Positions 43,896 to 54,100 are shown, numbered from the stretch's first letter. The stretch: 64,000 nucleotides of DNA from Paenibacillus sp. 32O-W (GCF_007679495.1 NZ_VEGP01000015.1:33236-97235); one strand, 5' to 3'. Notes: a model not told the origin generated them from the letters alone. Numbers and translations: made by a program.

Positions 43896-45260
43896 TCAGT
43901 AAGGCTGCCAACGCAGCTTGCGGGCTTGCTCAAATCTTTCGTTCACATGGTTCCAGTTGACCACGTTCCACCAGGCATCTATATATTTGGCCCTCTCGTT
44001 CTTATATTTCAAATAATAGGAATGCTCCCAGACATCGAGCACGAGAAGAGGGACGACATCCCACTGGGACAGGTTCTGATGCTTCTCCGCCTGCAGAATT
44101 TCGAGACGATGGCTGCGCGGACTCCAGACAAGGATGGCCCAGCCTCCTCCCTCTACCTTATTGGCGGCTTCCGAAAAATGCTTCTTGAACGAGGCAAAGC
44201 TGCCGAAGTCTTTGTTAATTTGCTGGGCAATCGGTCCGGTCGCCTTGCCTCCTCCTTTCGGAGACATGATGTTCCAGAAGATGGTATGCAAATAATGGCC
44301 GGCCCCGTTAAATGCCGCTTCTCTTTCCCAATGCTTGATAAGGGCAAAGTCTCCTGTTTGCCGTGCTCTGGCCATATTTTTCTCCGCCAGATTCAATCCG
44401 TCTACATAGCTTTTGTGATGCTTGTCGTGATGAATTCTCATCGTCTCAGCGTCAATGTGGGGCTCGAGTGCATCGTAGCTGTAAGGAAGCGGAGGTAGCA
44501 CATGCCCTCCGATCGGGACGGGCTTCAGATCGGGAATCATCTGCGACCAGCTTCCTTCGCCGGCAGCGGTTAGCGGCTCGCCGCTCTCCCGGTGCAGGTG
44601 GACCTTCGCAACTTCTTCTCCGCCGGAGGCCTGGGAACGCGGTGCCGAATCGGTCCCGGTCCGTTCCGGCGGATTCGTACCGGCCGCTTCCGATTTCCGG
44701 TAGGCGCCGGCTTCCTGGCCCTTGAAATCGGGTGAAGGGCCGGGGCTCACAGCCGGGGAGCCTGCTTGCGGATGATAACCGAAGCCGCCCCAGACCGGCC
44801 CGGCTCCATAACTGCCGTGCCATGGGGGCTCTTGCCCGCGATCATACATAAAGGCATCCAGTACGCCGAGGAAATATTCCGACTCGCGGATAATATGGCG
44901 CACGACGACCTGGGCCGTCGGATTCCCGGCAATGGCCTGGCTGTGGTGCAGCATATGCATAAGCTGCCGGACGAAGAGACGGGATTGACGGACCGACTCC
45001 TGCACCAGAGCTTGAACTTGCGAGTGGGCATAAGGGGAGATGCTTCCAGGGGAGCGTATCAGCGCCTCTATCCATTGAGTGGCCGTCATTTCCGTTCTTT
45101 CGAATACAGGCTCCCATTCCTCAAGCAGCTTCACATATTGCGGCTCCAAATTGCCGACCAGAGCACGGATAACTTCCGTATGCTCCTTCTCCTGCATTTT
45201 CCAGAACCGGATTTCTTCCAATAATCTCAATGGCATAAGCGGTCCGTAGACTCTAAGCAT
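43896..45260 (-). CDS. Two-domain superoxide dismutase (DUF2935-like helical domain + Fe/Mn SOD)
   Basis: 454 residues, more than twice a normal SOD. Residues about 1-140 form a helical domain (EIRFWKMQEKEHTEVIRAL, ALVQESVRQSRLFVRQLMHML, RHIIRESEYFL) that resembles DUF2935 metal-binding proteins. A Gly/Pro-rich linker (about 150-235) follows. From about 255 a complete Fe/Mn SOD domain is seen with PHIDAETMRIHHDKHH, AGHYLHTIFW and DVWEHSYYLKYKN. B. subtilis SodF is a shorter relative of the SOD part. GGGGGA precedes the ATG. Activity is plausible since all four metal ligands are present. Monocistronic. Confidence 0.87.
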   Translation of the reverse strand: MLRVYGPLMPLRLLEEIRFWKMQEKEHTEVIRALVGNLEPQYVKLLEEWEPVFERTEMTATQWIEALIRSPGSISPYAHSQVQALVQESVRQSRLFVRQLMHMLHHSQAIAGNPTAQVVVRHIIRESEYFLGVLDAFMYDRGQEPPWHGSYGAGPVWGGFGYHPQAGSPAVSPGPSPDFKGQEAGAYRKSEAAGTNPPERTGTDSAPRSQASGGEEVAKVHLHRESGEPLTAAGEGSWSQMIPDLKPVPIGGHVLPPLPYSYDALEPHIDAETMRIHHDKHHKSYVDGLNLAEKNMARARQTGDFALIKHWEREAAFNGAGHYLHTIFWNIMSPKGGGKATGPIAQQINKDFGSFASFKKHFSEAANKVEGGGWAILVWSPRSHRLEILQAEKHQNLSQWDVVPLLVLDVWEHSYYLKYKNERAKYIDAWWNVVNWNHVNERFEQARKLRWQPY

Positions 45261-45417
45261 GGATCATTCCCCCTTGCATAAAATATGGCCGATTCCGACA
45301 TAAACACTATTGTCAATGTATTCGATCGTCTAATTATGTATGCCTGAAAATTCAGTGGACAGGGCCGTTGGATCCGGGGAGGACAAACAAATTTTGGTGC
45401 CTGCAGATAAACGATTC

Positions 45418-45446
45418 TTTACGCTCGGCGATGCATCGGGTATACT
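45418..45446 (+). promoter_or_regulatory. iclR promoter
   Basis: TTTACG (45418-45423), 17 bases, TATACT (45441-45446). Transcription should begin near 45453. Confidence 0.65.
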
Positions 45447-45459
45447 AGGTGTAATCGAG

Positions 45460-45474
45460 TTTCATAAGGTGAAA
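45460..45474. promoter_or_regulatory. Operator candidate shared with acnA (iclR side)
   Basis: TTTCATAAGGTGAAA, palindromic half-sites TTTCA/TGAAA. It begins 14 bases after the -10 box of the iclR promoter. The acnA promoter has TTTCATCTGGTGAAA in the corresponding place, and GTAATCG precedes both. Confidence 0.65.
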
Positions 45475-45492
45475 CTTTGAGAGGGTGTGCAC

Positions 45493-46239
45493 ATGGTAGA
45501 TGATAATAAACTGACGGTGCGTGCCGTTGAGCGCGCTCTAGATATTTTGTTATGCTTTACGGACGCTTCGGATTTAAGCTTGACCGAAATATCAGGCAGG
45601 GTAGGGCTTCATAAGAGCACCGTTCACCGGCTGATCGCTTCGCTGGAGAGCAAGGGCTTCCTGGTCAGGCATGCAGAAACGGATAAATTCCGGCTTGGCT
45701 TGCGGATTTGGGAGCTGGCTGCCGGCATGTCGCAGACGGATGACCCTGCGGTGCTGCTGCTGCCAGAGATGGAGAGGCTGCGCGATATCGTGGGAGAGAC
45801 GGTCAGTTTGTATGTCCGTGACGGCTTGGAGCGGATTCGCATTCAAGCGGTTCAGAGCAACCAGGCCATCCGTCGGGTTGCCCGGGTTGGCGTAAGGCTG
45901 CCGCTGTATGTCGGCGCCTCCAGTAAAATTCTGGTGGCCTTCGCCGATCCGGAGACTCTGGAGGAGCTGAAGAATTCGGAGGATTGGCCCAACGGCCCGG
46001 AACGCGAACGGTTTCTGGAACAAATCCGGGAGGCGAGAAGGCTGGGATATGCCACCAGCATTGAGGAGAGGGAGGAAGGGGCGGCGGCCATTGCCGCTCC
46101 GATCTTCAACCGCTCCCATAAGCTCGTCGCGGCTCTGGCGGTGTCCGGCCCGGCTAACCGGCTGACGATGGAGCAGATGAAGCAGGATGCTCCCATCATC
46201 GTCGAAGCGGCCAACCGGATGGGCAAGATGATTCGGTAA
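45493..46239 (+). CDS. IclR family transcriptional regulator
   Basis: 248 residues. N-terminal winged helix (TVRAVERALDILLCF, then LSLTEISGRVGLHKSTVHRLIASLESKGFL) and C-terminal effector domain (about 80-245) with GASSKILVAF, the YATSIEEREEGAAAIAAPIF block and a final VSGPANRL. IclR proteins sense small organic acids or aromatic compounds. ATG 45493 follows GAGGGTG. A palindrome lies just after its own promoter, and the same palindrome is at the acnA promoter; the two genes are convergent and share a terminator. Control of aconitase is inferred from this. Confidence 0.9.
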   Translation: MVDDNKLTVRAVERALDILLCFTDASDLSLTEISGRVGLHKSTVHRLIASLESKGFLVRHAETDKFRLGLRIWELAAGMSQTDDPAVLLLPEMERLRDIVGETVSLYVRDGLERIRIQAVQSNQAIRRVARVGVRLPLYVGASSKILVAFADPETLEELKNSEDWPNGPERERFLEQIREARRLGYATSIEEREEGAAAIAAPIFNRSHKLVAALAVSGPANRLTMEQMKQDAPIIVEAANRMGKMIR

Positions 46240-46284
46240 TCGCTGGAGAACAAATACTGGAGAACAAATAACCGAATAACACAG

Positions 46285-46319
46285 CAATCCCCCCTGTGCG
46301 CATCGCACAGGGGGGATTG
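46285..46319. terminator. Bidirectional terminator between iclR and acnA
   Basis: A perfect 15-bp stem, CAATCCCCCCTGTGC with GCACAGGGGGGATTG, around a 5-base loop. Confidence 0.85.
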
Positions 46320-46358
46320 TCTTAACCGGGCGGGCTGTCAGCGGACAGTCTGCCGCTT

Positions 46359-49076
46359 TTATTTGCTTTCTCTCATCATTTGACGAAGAACTGTTTGCAG
46401 AATACCGCCGTTCCGGTAGTAGTCTACGTCAACCATGCTGTCGAGGCGGACGATCGCTTCGAATTCGAAGCTGGAGCCGTCTTCGCGGGTTGCCTTCACC
46501 TTGATCTTCTGTCCAGGCTGTACGTTGTCGTCCAGTCCGAGGATATCGAAGGTTTCGGTTCCGGTCAGACCGAGCGATTTCCAGCTCATGCCTTCAGGGA
46601 ATTGAAGCGGCAGGACGCCCATGCCGACCAGGTTGCTGCGGTGAATCCGTTCGAAGCTTTCCGCGATAACGGCTTTAACTCCGAGCAGGAAGGTTCCTTT
46701 GGCCGCCCAGTCACGGGAGCTTCCGGTTCCATATTCCTTACCGGCCAGTACGATCAGCGGAGTGTTCTGATCCTGATACTTCATGGAAGCGTCATAGATG
46801 GACATCACTTCGCCGGTCGGCATATAAGTGGTTACGCCGCCTTCCGTGCCGGGTGCCACTTGGTTGCGGATGCGGATGTTGGCGAACGTTCCGCGCATCA
46901 TCACTTCATGATTACCGCGGCGGGAACCATAGGAGTTGAAGTCCTTTCTCTCCACTCCATGCTCCTGCAGATATTGTCCCGCAGGGCTGGTCGGCGAAAT
47001 GTTCCCGGCCGGAGAGATATGGTCCGTAGTTACCGAGTCGCCGAGCTGGGCCAATACTTTGGCTCCCTGGATGCTTTCGATCGAACCCGCCTCAGGGCTC
47101 AGGTTTACGAAGAACGGAGGCTCTTGGATATAGGTAGATTTCTCATCCCATTGATACAGTTCGCCTTCGGCAACATCCAGCTCGTTCCAGCGCTGGTTGG
47201 CGCGGTATACATCTTTATATTTCTCTTGGAACATAGCCGGGCTCAGAGACAACTGGATCGCTTCCTGAATTTCCTGGTTGGAAGGCCAAATGTCCTTCAA
47301 GTAAACCGGCTCGTTGTTATTGTCATAGCCGATCGGATCTTTAGTCAGGTCGATATCGACGGTACCGGCCAGAGCGTAGGCGACAACGAGCGGAGGAGAT
47401 GCCAGATAGTTCGCTTTCACCTGGGCATGAATCCGTCCTTCGAAATTCCGGTTACCGCTCAGTACGGCCGCAACGGTCAGGTCGTTGTCGGCAATCGCTT
47501 TGGAAACTTCATCCGGAAGCGGTCCGCTATTACCGATACAAGTGGCGCAGCCATATCCCGCAACGTGGAAGCCCAGCTTCTCCAGCGGCTCGATCAATCC
47601 GGCCTTGGTCAGATATTCCGTAACGACCAGCGACCCCGGAGTCAAGCTGCTCTTCACGTAGCCCGGCTTCGTTAATCCGCGCTCTACCGCTTTCTTCGCC
47701 ACGAGACCCGCTCCAACCATAACGCTCGGATTGGAGGTGTTCGTACAGCTGGTGATCGCCGCAATAACGACTGCACCGTTCTTCATGGTAGAGGTTTCGC
47801 CGTTCGGATGGGAGACTTTAACCTCTTCCTTCAGCTTCTCTTCGCTCAGCCCGTATCCGCCCTTCTCCACAGGGGTGCGGACGATGGTGTTGAACGATTC
47901 CTTCATCTCTGTCAGCTCTACGCGGTCTTGAGGACGCTTCGGTCCGGCCAAGCTGGGAACGACCGTGGAGAGATCCAGTTCAATGACGTCCGTATATTGC
48001 GGGTCCGGGGAATCGCTCGTACGGAACAGTCCTTGCGCCTTGTAATAGGCTTCAACGAGAGAAATTTGCTCTTCACTGCGGCCGGTCAGTCTCAAGTATT
48101 TCAACGTTTCTTCATCGACAGGGAAGAATCCGATGGTCGCCCCGTATTCAGGCGCCATGTTGGCGATCGTAGCACGGTCAGACAGGCTCAAGCTGTCCAA
48201 TCCCGGTCCGAAGTACTCTACGAATTTGCCGACTACGCCTTTCTTCCGCAGAATTTGGGTAACCGTCAGAGCCAGGTCGGTTGCGGTTGCTCCTTCTGCC
48301 AGACTTCCGGTCAGCTTGAATCCGATAACTTCAGGTGTAACGAAGTATAGAGGCTGTCCGAGCATACCTGCCTCGGCCTCGATTCCTCCAACTCCCCAAC
48401 CAACGACACCAAGACCGTTGATCATCGTCGTGTGAGAGTCCGTTCCGACGAGGGAATCCGGGTAAACTTCAAGCTCTCCGTCTACAGATTTCGTAGCCGC
48501 TACAGAAGCCAGATATTCCAGGTTCACTTGGTGAACGATTCCGGTATCCGGAGGAACGGCACGGAAGTTATCGAAGGCTGTCTGCGCCCAGCGGAGGAAC
48601 CGGTAGCGTTCTTCGTTTCTTTCAAACTCAATCTTCTCATTATAAGCAAGAGCTTCGGAATTTCCGAAGGAGTCGACCATTACGGAGTGGTCGATAACCA
48701 AGTCCACAGGAACCAGCGGGTTAATCTTCTTCGGATCTCCGCCGGACCGTTGAACCGTGGCACGCATTGCTGCCAGGTCTACGACAACGGGTACCCCTGT
48801 AAAGTCCTGAAGCACGATCCGCGCGGGGATGAACGGGATTTCCTTGTTAGGATCGGAGTTGTCTGCCCAACCGGCAATTTGTTTAACATGTTCGTTGGTA
48901 ATGGCTCTTCCGTCAAATTGGCGAACCGCCGCTTCCAGCAATACCTTGATGGAATAAGGAAGCTTCGTGATGGAGCCGAACCCTTGTTCCTCCAGCTTGC
49001 TTAAGCTGTAGTACACGTACTCTTGGTTGTTGACCGATAGAGACGTCTTGACAGAAAAATGGTCTTTTCTTGGCAT
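46359..49076 (-). CDS. acnA: Aconitate hydratase A
   Basis: 905 residues. Citric-acid-cycle enzyme that isomerises citrate to isocitrate with a 4Fe-4S cluster; the apo-form binds RNA in B. subtilis. Cluster Cys residues are in [14 protein letters not shown] and [14 protein letters not shown]. Other blocks: [24 protein letters not shown] and [20 protein letters not shown], and [10 protein letters not shown] near the C-terminus. GGAGGGATACTCC precedes the ATG. In B. subtilis citB is controlled by CcpC and CodY; here the neighbour is an IclR regulator with a shared operator. Confidence 0.96.
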   Translation of the reverse strand: MPRKDHFSVKTSLSVNNQEYVYYSLSKLEEQGFGSITKLPYSIKVLLEAAVRQFDGRAITNEHVKQIAGWADNSDPNKEIPFIPARIVLQDFTGVPVVVDLAAMRATVQRSGGDPKKINPLVPVDLVIDHSVMVDSFGNSEALAYNEKIEFERNEERYRFLRWAQTAFDNFRAVPPDTGIVHQVNLEYLASVAATKSVDGELEVYPDSLVGTDSHTTMINGLGVVGWGVGGIEAEAGMLGQPLYFVTPEVIGFKLTGSLAEGATATDLALTVTQILRKKGVVGKFVEYFGPGLDSLSLSDRATIANMAPEYGATIGFFPVDEETLKYLRLTGRSEEQISLVEAYYKAQGLFRTSDSPDPQYTDVIELDLSTVVPSLAGPKRPQDRVELTEMKESFNTIVRTPVEKGGYGLSEEKLKEEVKVSHPNGETSTMKNGAVVIAAITSCTNTSNPSVMVGAGLVAKKAVERGLTKPGYVKSSLTPGSLVVTEYLTKAGLIEPLEKLGFHVAGYGCATCIGNSGPLPDEVSKAIADNDLTVAAVLSGNRNFEGRIHAQVKANYLASPPLVVAYALAGTVDIDLTKDPIGYDNNNEPVYLKDIWPSNQEIQEAIQLSLSPAMFQEKYKDVYRANQRWNELDVAEGELYQWDEKSTYIQEPPFFVNLSPEAGSIESIQGAKVLAQLGDSVTTDHISPAGNISPTSPAGQYLQEHGVERKDFNSYGSRRGNHEVMMRGTFANIRIRNQVAPGTEGGVTTYMPTGEVMSIYDASMKYQDQNTPLIVLAGKEYGTGSSRDWAAKGTFLLGVKAVIAESFERIHRSNLVGMGVLPLQFPEGMSWKSLGLTGTETFDILGLDDNVQPGQKIKVKATREDGSSFEFEAIVRLDSMVDVDYYRNGGILQTVLRQMMRESK

Positions 49077-49118
49077 GGAGTATCCCTCCTATGAAGTAAT
49101 AAAGAAAAATAGTAATCG

Positions 49119-49144
49119 TTTCATCTGGTGAAATCCGATTTCAC
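49119..49144. promoter_or_regulatory. Operator candidate shared with iclR (acnA side)
   Basis: TTTCATCTGGTGAAA (49119-49133) overlaps the perfect palindrome GTGAAATCCGATTTCAC (49128-49144), giving three half-sites TTTCA-N5-TGAAA-N5-TTTCA. It lies just downstream of the acnA start of transcription. Confidence 0.65.
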
Positions 49145-49161
49145 GATTGAGCTTCATCTAT

Positions 49162-49190
49162 AGTATACCTTTTCCCGGAGACACAGTAAA
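49162..49190 (-). promoter_or_regulatory. acnA promoter
   Basis: On the minus strand TTTACT (49185-49190), 17 bases, TATACT (49162-49167). The -10 box is identical to that of iclR. Confidence 0.65.
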
Positions 49191-49466
49191 CCCTTTTTTC
49201 AAATATCAGCAAGTATAAGGATGACCCGCAAATAACCGTAAATTCAACGGACTACACCTTGTAATATTCCGCGAACCGACGCTTGAACTGAGCAATTTCT
49301 TTTAACATTCTTTCCAAACTGAAGGAATTAAACATTTTCCAAATTTTTATCTCATATAGTGAACCAATTGAAGGATTGTATAGGAAACGTCCGGAGCTTG
49401 TCAACCGGACCGGGACATCCCGTATAATGGAATGTTTAAACGCAGGTTGAAGCAGGGGGAATGAGG
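49191..49466. other. Gap between acnA and the amidase gene
   Basis: AT-rich. A perfect TATAAT near 49423 with TTGTCA upstream at a long 19-base spacing is a weak promoter candidate for the rightward gene. Confidence 0.35.
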
Positions 49467-50522
49467 ATGAGCTGGAAATCCGTCATTTATGAATATGTGG
49501 ACAGACGCAACCGGATGGAGCTCGACTATTCGGTGAAGCCGGTGCTGCCTTATTTGTGGGATGAGGAATACTTGGATAAGCTGTCCAAACATATGCGCAG
49601 GCTGGCTGCCGTTCATAGGGAAAGAGGGCTTGCTCCTGTGCAGAGCGAAACCAGAGTGAAGCTGATTTATTCGCAAGAAATAGAAGGAATAGTCACGGCC
49701 GATGTAGAATTGCGGCGAAGCTTTGAATATGATGTGTTAAACCGGAGGCAGAAGGAAGAACGAATTGAACGAGAACGTTTATCCCTTCGTCAGAGAGGAA
49801 GTCATTGGATCATCAGCCGGGTCGAGAGACCGCCTTCCTCTGAGCATGAGCCGGGCTCGGGAAGAGTCGAATATGCTGTCAACCCTTACATGGGGGATTG
49901 GGAAGCGGTCAGCCAGCCCGAGGATAGTGCGTACGCCCTTATAGCGGGGATGAAAACCTGCTCCATGCCTTATTTAAACAGGGAAATTTTCCCTGCGCAA
50001 AGAATGTCTCACCGGGTGGCACCTTATGATCGGGCGCAGGCGGTACGCTATGCGGATATGTGGTGGGACTCCTACAACCCCGAGTATCTGGCCTTCGACG
50101 TTAACTGCACGAATTACGTATCCCAGTGCCTCTTTGCAGGCGGTGCTCCAATGAACTATACTGGAAAAAGAGAATCCGGTTGGTGGTATCGGGGAAAAAG
50201 CGGCAAGCAGGAAAACTGGAGCTTCAGCTGGGCGGTATCGAACAGTTTGCAGCAGCATCTGCACAGCAGCAAGGCAGGATTGCGGGGGATAAGAGTCGCT
50301 TCCCCGAAGCAGCTTCAATTAGGAGACGTCATATGCTACGATTGGGACGGTAACGGACGATTCCAGCATACGACGATCGTTACCGCATTCTCGGCAGACG
50401 GCTCGCCTTTAGTCAATGCCCAAACGGTGAACAGCAAGCATCGTTACTGGGATTACCGGGACTCCTATGCTTGGACCGACCGGACCGATTACCGCCTGTA
50501 TCATATCCCGGATTGGTTGTAA
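49467..50522 (+). CDS. Amidase-domain protein (Amidase_6 type)
   Basis: About 351 residues. The C-terminal half (about 185-345) has the putative amidase domain of Bacillales: YDRAQAVRYADMWWDSYNPEYLAFDVNCTNYVSQCLFAGGAPM with a conserved Cys, WSFSWAVSNSLQQHL, QLGDVICYDWDGNGRFQHTTIV with a His, and a final Asn/His-rich segment. This is a NlpC/P60-like cysteine hydrolase fold. The N-terminal part has no recognisable domain, and no signal peptide is visible, so a cytoplasmic or spore location is possible. ATG 49467 has AGGGGGA upstream; ATG 49461 is also in frame. ddl follows after 56 bases. Confidence 0.83.
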   Translation: MSWKSVIYEYVDRRNRMELDYSVKPVLPYLWDEEYLDKLSKHMRRLAAVHRERGLAPVQSETRVKLIYSQEIEGIVTADVELRRSFEYDVLNRRQKEERIERERLSLRQRGSHWIISRVERPPSSEHEPGSGRVEYAVNPYMGDWEAVSQPEDSAYALIAGMKTCSMPYLNREIFPAQRMSHRVAPYDRAQAVRYADMWWDSYNPEYLAFDVNCTNYVSQCLFAGGAPMNYTGKRESGWWYRGKSGKQENWSFSWAVSNSLQQHLHSSKAGLRGIRVASPKQLQLGDVICYDWDGNGRFQHTTIVTAFSADGSPLVNAQTVNSKHRYWDYRDSYAWTDRTDYRLYHIPDWL

Positions 50523-50578
50523 TCGAAATATACATCTTTGGACCAGACATCTTTGACTATACTTAACCGGAGGTACAC

Positions 50579-51727
50579 ATGGACAAAAAAATACGGGTAG
50601 GGCTAGTTTACGGCGGCAGGTCCGGGGAGCATGACGTTTCTCTGCAGACCGCGCTGGCCGTTATTCAGGCCTTCGATCATTCGAAATACGAAGTTTATCC
50701 ATTCTATATCACCAAGCAAGGGGAATGGCGCACCGGCAAAGCGTTGAACGGTCCGGTCGGCAATCTTCAGGCTCTAATTTCTCCCGAACAGCCGGATGCT
50801 TCAAGCCCGGACAAGAACGATCCATCGGGTATTGCCCTTATGCCATTGTTCGCCTCCGGAGGAGCGGCGGAGACTGCGGTCACCGAAGCTGCGGAGCACC
50901 CCGGGACGCTGGATGTCATATTCCCTCTGCTGCATGGAACCTACGGGGAAGACGGTACCCTGCAGGGGATGCTGGAAATGGCCAACATCCCTTATGTCGG
51001 AGCGGGAGTATTGGCTTCGGCGGTCGGCATGGATAAGGTCACGATGAAGAAGCTGTTTGCGCAAGAGGGGCTTCCTCAATGTATATACCGCCATTTTACC
51101 AAGGCTCAGTGGGCCAAGGATCAGGCTTTCTTCCTTATGGAAATTGAAGTGGCCGTTGGCTATCCTTGCTTCGTCAAGCCGGCCAATCTCGGTTCCAGCG
51201 TCGGAGTATCGAAGGCGTCGGACCGGGAGGAGCTGCTGGAAGCGGTCCAACTGGCTTTCAAATATGACCGCAAAGTTATTGTCGAAGAGTATGTGTCCGC
51301 CCGCGAAATCGAGGTGGGTGTACTCGGCAATGAGGAGCCGGAAGTATCCGTAGCAGGAGAAATTGTATCATCGAATGATTTCTATGATTACAAGGCAAAG
51401 TATATAGACGGCAAATCGGCCATGATTATTCCCGCAGAGCTTCCCGAGGAGAAGGCCCAGCAGATCCGGGAGCTGGCTCTTCGCGCTTTTCAGGCGATTG
51501 ACGGATCGGGGCTTGCCAGGGTAGATTTCTTCCTGGACAAAGCAAGCGGGCAAGTCTACATTAATGAAATCAATACGATGCCCGGATTTACTCCGTTCAG
51601 CATGTATCCCCTGTTGTGGAAGGCGTCCGGCAAGACCTATCCTCAGCTTCTGGATGATCTGATCCGCCTCGCTTTCCAAAGACATGAGGACAAGAACAGC
51701 ATTCAATACACATTTGAAGAAAATTAG
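50579..51727 (+). CDS. ddl: D-alanine--D-alanine ligase
   Basis: 382 residues. Makes the D-Ala-D-Ala dipeptide for peptidoglycan. ATP-grasp fold: GLVYGGRSGEHDVSLQTA at the N-terminus, FPLLHGTYGEDGTLQGMLEMANIPYVGAG, CFVKPANLGSSVGVSKA, and the C-terminal YINEINTMPGFTPFSMYP. The Tyr of the GxYGEDG block and the missing signs of D-lactate preference suggest a normal vancomycin-susceptible ligase; this is inference. GGAGG precedes the ATG. Confidence 0.94.
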   Translation: MDKKIRVGLVYGGRSGEHDVSLQTALAVIQAFDHSKYEVYPFYITKQGEWRTGKALNGPVGNLQALISPEQPDASSPDKNDPSGIALMPLFASGGAAETAVTEAAEHPGTLDVIFPLLHGTYGEDGTLQGMLEMANIPYVGAGVLASAVGMDKVTMKKLFAQEGLPQCIYRHFTKAQWAKDQAFFLMEIEVAVGYPCFVKPANLGSSVGVSKASDREELLEAVQLAFKYDRKVIVEEYVSAREIEVGVLGNEEPEVSVAGEIVSSNDFYDYKAKYIDGKSAMIIPAELPEEKAQQIRELALRAFQAIDGSGLARVDFFLDKASGQVYINEINTMPGFTPFSMYPLLWKASGKTYPQLLDDLIRLAFQRHEDKNSIQYTFEEN

Positions 51728-51860
51728 ATAAGCAGCTTCGCCTTGAATTCGTCTGAAAATAAAGTAATTTGCACTCATTTATTATTTTTTATAACGACTA
51801 TCAGGCATCCATGAGGCCATGAAGAATTTCTGGAGACTAAGAGCAGAAAGGGGAATACTT

Positions 51861-52181
51861 ATGGGATTTCAAACGGAATTCAACTCAGTCTGCAAGTTTA
51901 AATCCGAGCAGGAAATGTACGAGCTTCTGGAATATGGCATGACGAAAATGGTCAAGAACGGGTTCCGGGTATACCCGACCGGCCAGAAGGTGATAGCTTA
52001 TACTCCGGAAAATCAGGCGATTGCCATCGTACAAATCTTCGCATCCGTTGCGGAAATCAACTTCCAAGGCGAGGAAGTTACTTCCGTAGAGATGAAGCTG
52101 GTCCGCAAGCTGACGGAAGAAGAGGCCAGAGTACAGACGGCGCTTGCTCACGAAATGTATTTTGGCGAGCAGGAATCTTGA
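51861..52181 (+). CDS. Small cytoplasmic protein of unknown function
   Basis: 106 residues, soluble, starting MGFQTEFNSV, with a helical segment and a beta-rich middle (GFRVYPTGQKVIAYT, EINFQGEEVTSVEMKLV). The opening words recall DUF2584-type proteins but I am not confident of that. ATG 51861 follows AAAGGGGA; the longer frame start lacks a site. Monocistronic with a strong terminator after it. Confidence 0.7.
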   Translation: MGFQTEFNSVCKFKSEQEMYELLEYGMTKMVKNGFRVYPTGQKVIAYTPENQAIAIVQIFASVAEINFQGEEVTSVEMKLVRKLTEEEARVQTALAHEMYFGEQES

Positions 52182-52234
52182 CAGGACGAGTTATATAGAA
52201 GGAACCGTGTTTTTAAAATTTGATGGTTGCCTGG

Positions 52235-52278
52235 AAAAACAGCCTGCATGGACAAGCTTGTCCCACGCAGGCTGTTTT
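52235..52278 (+). terminator. Stem-loop terminator
   Basis: AAAAACAGCCTGC pairs with GCAGGCTGTTTT around an inner GGGACAAG-like extension; T-rich tract follows. Confidence 0.85.
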
Positions 52279-52510
52279 GCTTTAGTTATTTTGGGAAGGA
52301 AGAAGCGGGTTGCCAACATTTAGGCGGATGAGGACAGGCTGGAACAGACCCGGAGGGTTCCACTGCGCGGATTCGGATTTCGGGGCCGGCAGATCGCTGG
52401 AAAAACGTGAAGTAAGTCGGGTGGACGCCTTTGACAGCCGCTCTTAGCTATGTCTCTTTGTGAAAAATGGCGGAAACTTAGGTATAACTATTCATTTTAG
52501 GTCGTCCGAT

Positions 52511-52518
52511 GCCGATAA
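52511..52518 (+). promoter_or_regulatory. Sigma-D (FliA-type) -10 box candidate
   Basis: GCCGATAA, identical to the motility sigma factor -10 consensus, 54 bases before the chemotaxis receptor start. The -35 box (TAAA expected 15 bases upstream) is not recognisable, so this is a weak call. Confidence 0.35.
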
Positions 52519-52571
52519 AATAGGAAAATAGTTGTATTTTTATTTTATCAGTCGGGAGTGTGGTCGCAGAG

Positions 52572-53843
52572 ATGAGATTCGGAATCGTCAAGAAGATGGT
52601 GTTGGGTATTACACTCGTATCCTTAACCACGTATGGAACCAGTGCCCTGTTTATTTTTGTCCTGAAGGATATCATTGCCGGCGGGATGTCCGATTGGCTA
52701 TATATTTCGATTATTTTGGGTCTTGGAGTATTCTGGACGGGCTTCCTGGGCTGGATTGCGGCCAATTGGCTGATCAAGCCGCTTCTGAAGCTTACGGAAG
52801 CGGTCAACGAGGCGGCTACCGGGAATTTGCAGGTCACTATGCCGGTTCATCATTCGAGAGATGAACTGAGCGCGCTTAGCCAATCCTTTAATAAAATGGT
52901 TATGAATTTGAAGCAGATGATTGCCGAGGTTTCCAATAACGTTGAATTTACAAATCAAAATGCGGCTGCCCTTAGCGGCGCTATTACGCAGGCGGCCCAT
53001 CAAGTCGAAACCATTGCCAGCACGATCGATGATATAGCGCAAGGGGTAGAGAAGCAGGAGAAGTCTACGCTCAGTACCTTTAATTCAGTAGAGCGGATAA
53101 CCCAGGCGGCGGAGGATGTCAGCGAGAAAGCCCTCTCCGCATCGAATTTGGCCAAGGATATGGTCGGTGCCATTGAGGAGAGCGGGGAGGTCGTGCATAC
53201 GCTGGTTAACGGGCTGTTCGACCTGGCTAAGGCTAATCAGCAAACCATCGAGCTGGTACGCGAATTGGATCGGAATGCGATAGAGATCGGGAATATATCG
53301 CAAGTTGTAGGAGATATTTCAGACCAGACCCATTTGCTCGCATTGAATGCTTCTATTGAATCGGCCAGGGCGGGTGAGCACGGGGCAGGGTTCGCCGTAG
53401 TTGCCGGAGAAATCCGCAAGCTGGCGGAGCAGAGCTCGGCGGCCGTCAGCAGCATTAACGACCTGATCCAGCAAATTCAGAAGCATGTAGCCAACGTGGT
53501 CACGAATATTACGAATCAGGTCCAAATGGTGGAATATGAAAGCTCCAAAGGGGAACGGGTTAAGGAGGCGCTGAACCGGATCACTACGGCAACCCATGAA
53601 ACGGCCGTATCGGTAGACCGCATTGCCGAAGTGGTGACGGATCAAGTGCGCCAGATAGAGAATACACTTGAAGAAACACGGGAAATTGCTAAGATCGTCA
53701 AGGTGATATCCGAAGGCGCTAAGCAGGTTGCGCTATCCACTCAAGAGCAAACGGCGGTGATGCAGGAAATTGCTTCATCTTCGGAAGTCCTTAAGGAGCA
53801 TGCCGACTCCCTGAACGATAAGGTCAAAGTATTCCATCTATAA
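52572..53843 (+). CDS. Methyl-accepting chemotaxis protein without a large sensor domain
   Basis: 423 residues. Two membrane helices (about 8-30 and 38-62) separated by only a few residues, a HAMP linker (about 64-115), and a cytoplasmic signalling domain with the conserved hairpin tip (about residue 250: [34 protein letters not shown] sequence). With almost no extracytoplasmic domain, it cannot bind a ligand outside in the usual way; it may sense membrane state, energy, or a cytoplasmic signal. GTG 52560 is also in frame. Monocistronic. Confidence 0.9.
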   Translation: MRFGIVKKMVLGITLVSLTTYGTSALFIFVLKDIIAGGMSDWLYISIILGLGVFWTGFLGWIAANWLIKPLLKLTEAVNEAATGNLQVTMPVHHSRDELSALSQSFNKMVMNLKQMIAEVSNNVEFTNQNAAALSGAITQAAHQVETIASTIDDIAQGVEKQEKSTLSTFNSVERITQAAEDVSEKALSASNLAKDMVGAIEESGEVVHTLVNGLFDLAKANQQTIELVRELDRNAIEIGNISQVVGDISDQTHLLALNASIESARAGEHGAGFAVVAGEIRKLAEQSSAAVSSINDLIQQIQKHVANVVTNITNQVQMVEYESSKGERVKEALNRITTATHETAVSVDRIAEVVTDQVRQIENTLEETREIAKIVKVISEGAKQVALSTQEQTAVMQEIASSSEVLKEHADSLNDKVKVFHL

Positions 53844-53896
53844 GTGAATGCCGATTAGACGTTTAATAGGTAAGCCTTCTTTGTTGCGTAAAAATC

Positions 53897-53936
53897 CGCT
53901 GTTCTTGCTGCCTTGCAGAAGTGCAGCGTTTTTTTT
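53897..53936 (+). terminator. Terminator after the chemotaxis receptor gene
   Basis: CGCTG pairs with CAGCG, with an inner CTGC/GCAG pairing, followed by eight T residues. Confidence 0.8.
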
Positions 53937-54100
53937 CAATTGGACATTATTGGATAGTATCTTTCGCGGAAATTAGAGCGCTCACATTGATCGTTATCTC
54001 CTCCCGAATTAGTCGTTCCCCTTACTTTGCCGCATAAGGACAGTTATGGTAAGATGGTTGCTGAACTTAAGGTAAACCCGAACAGAAAGAAGGCGGAAAC

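Noticed and set aside
43678..43960. Overlapping short ORFs rich in Met, Thr and Asp-Ser-His
   Set aside because: Produced by the 12-bp tandem repeat; no start signal.
46380..47675. 431-codon ORF opposite acnA
   Set aside because: Shadow of a highly conserved aconitase gene.
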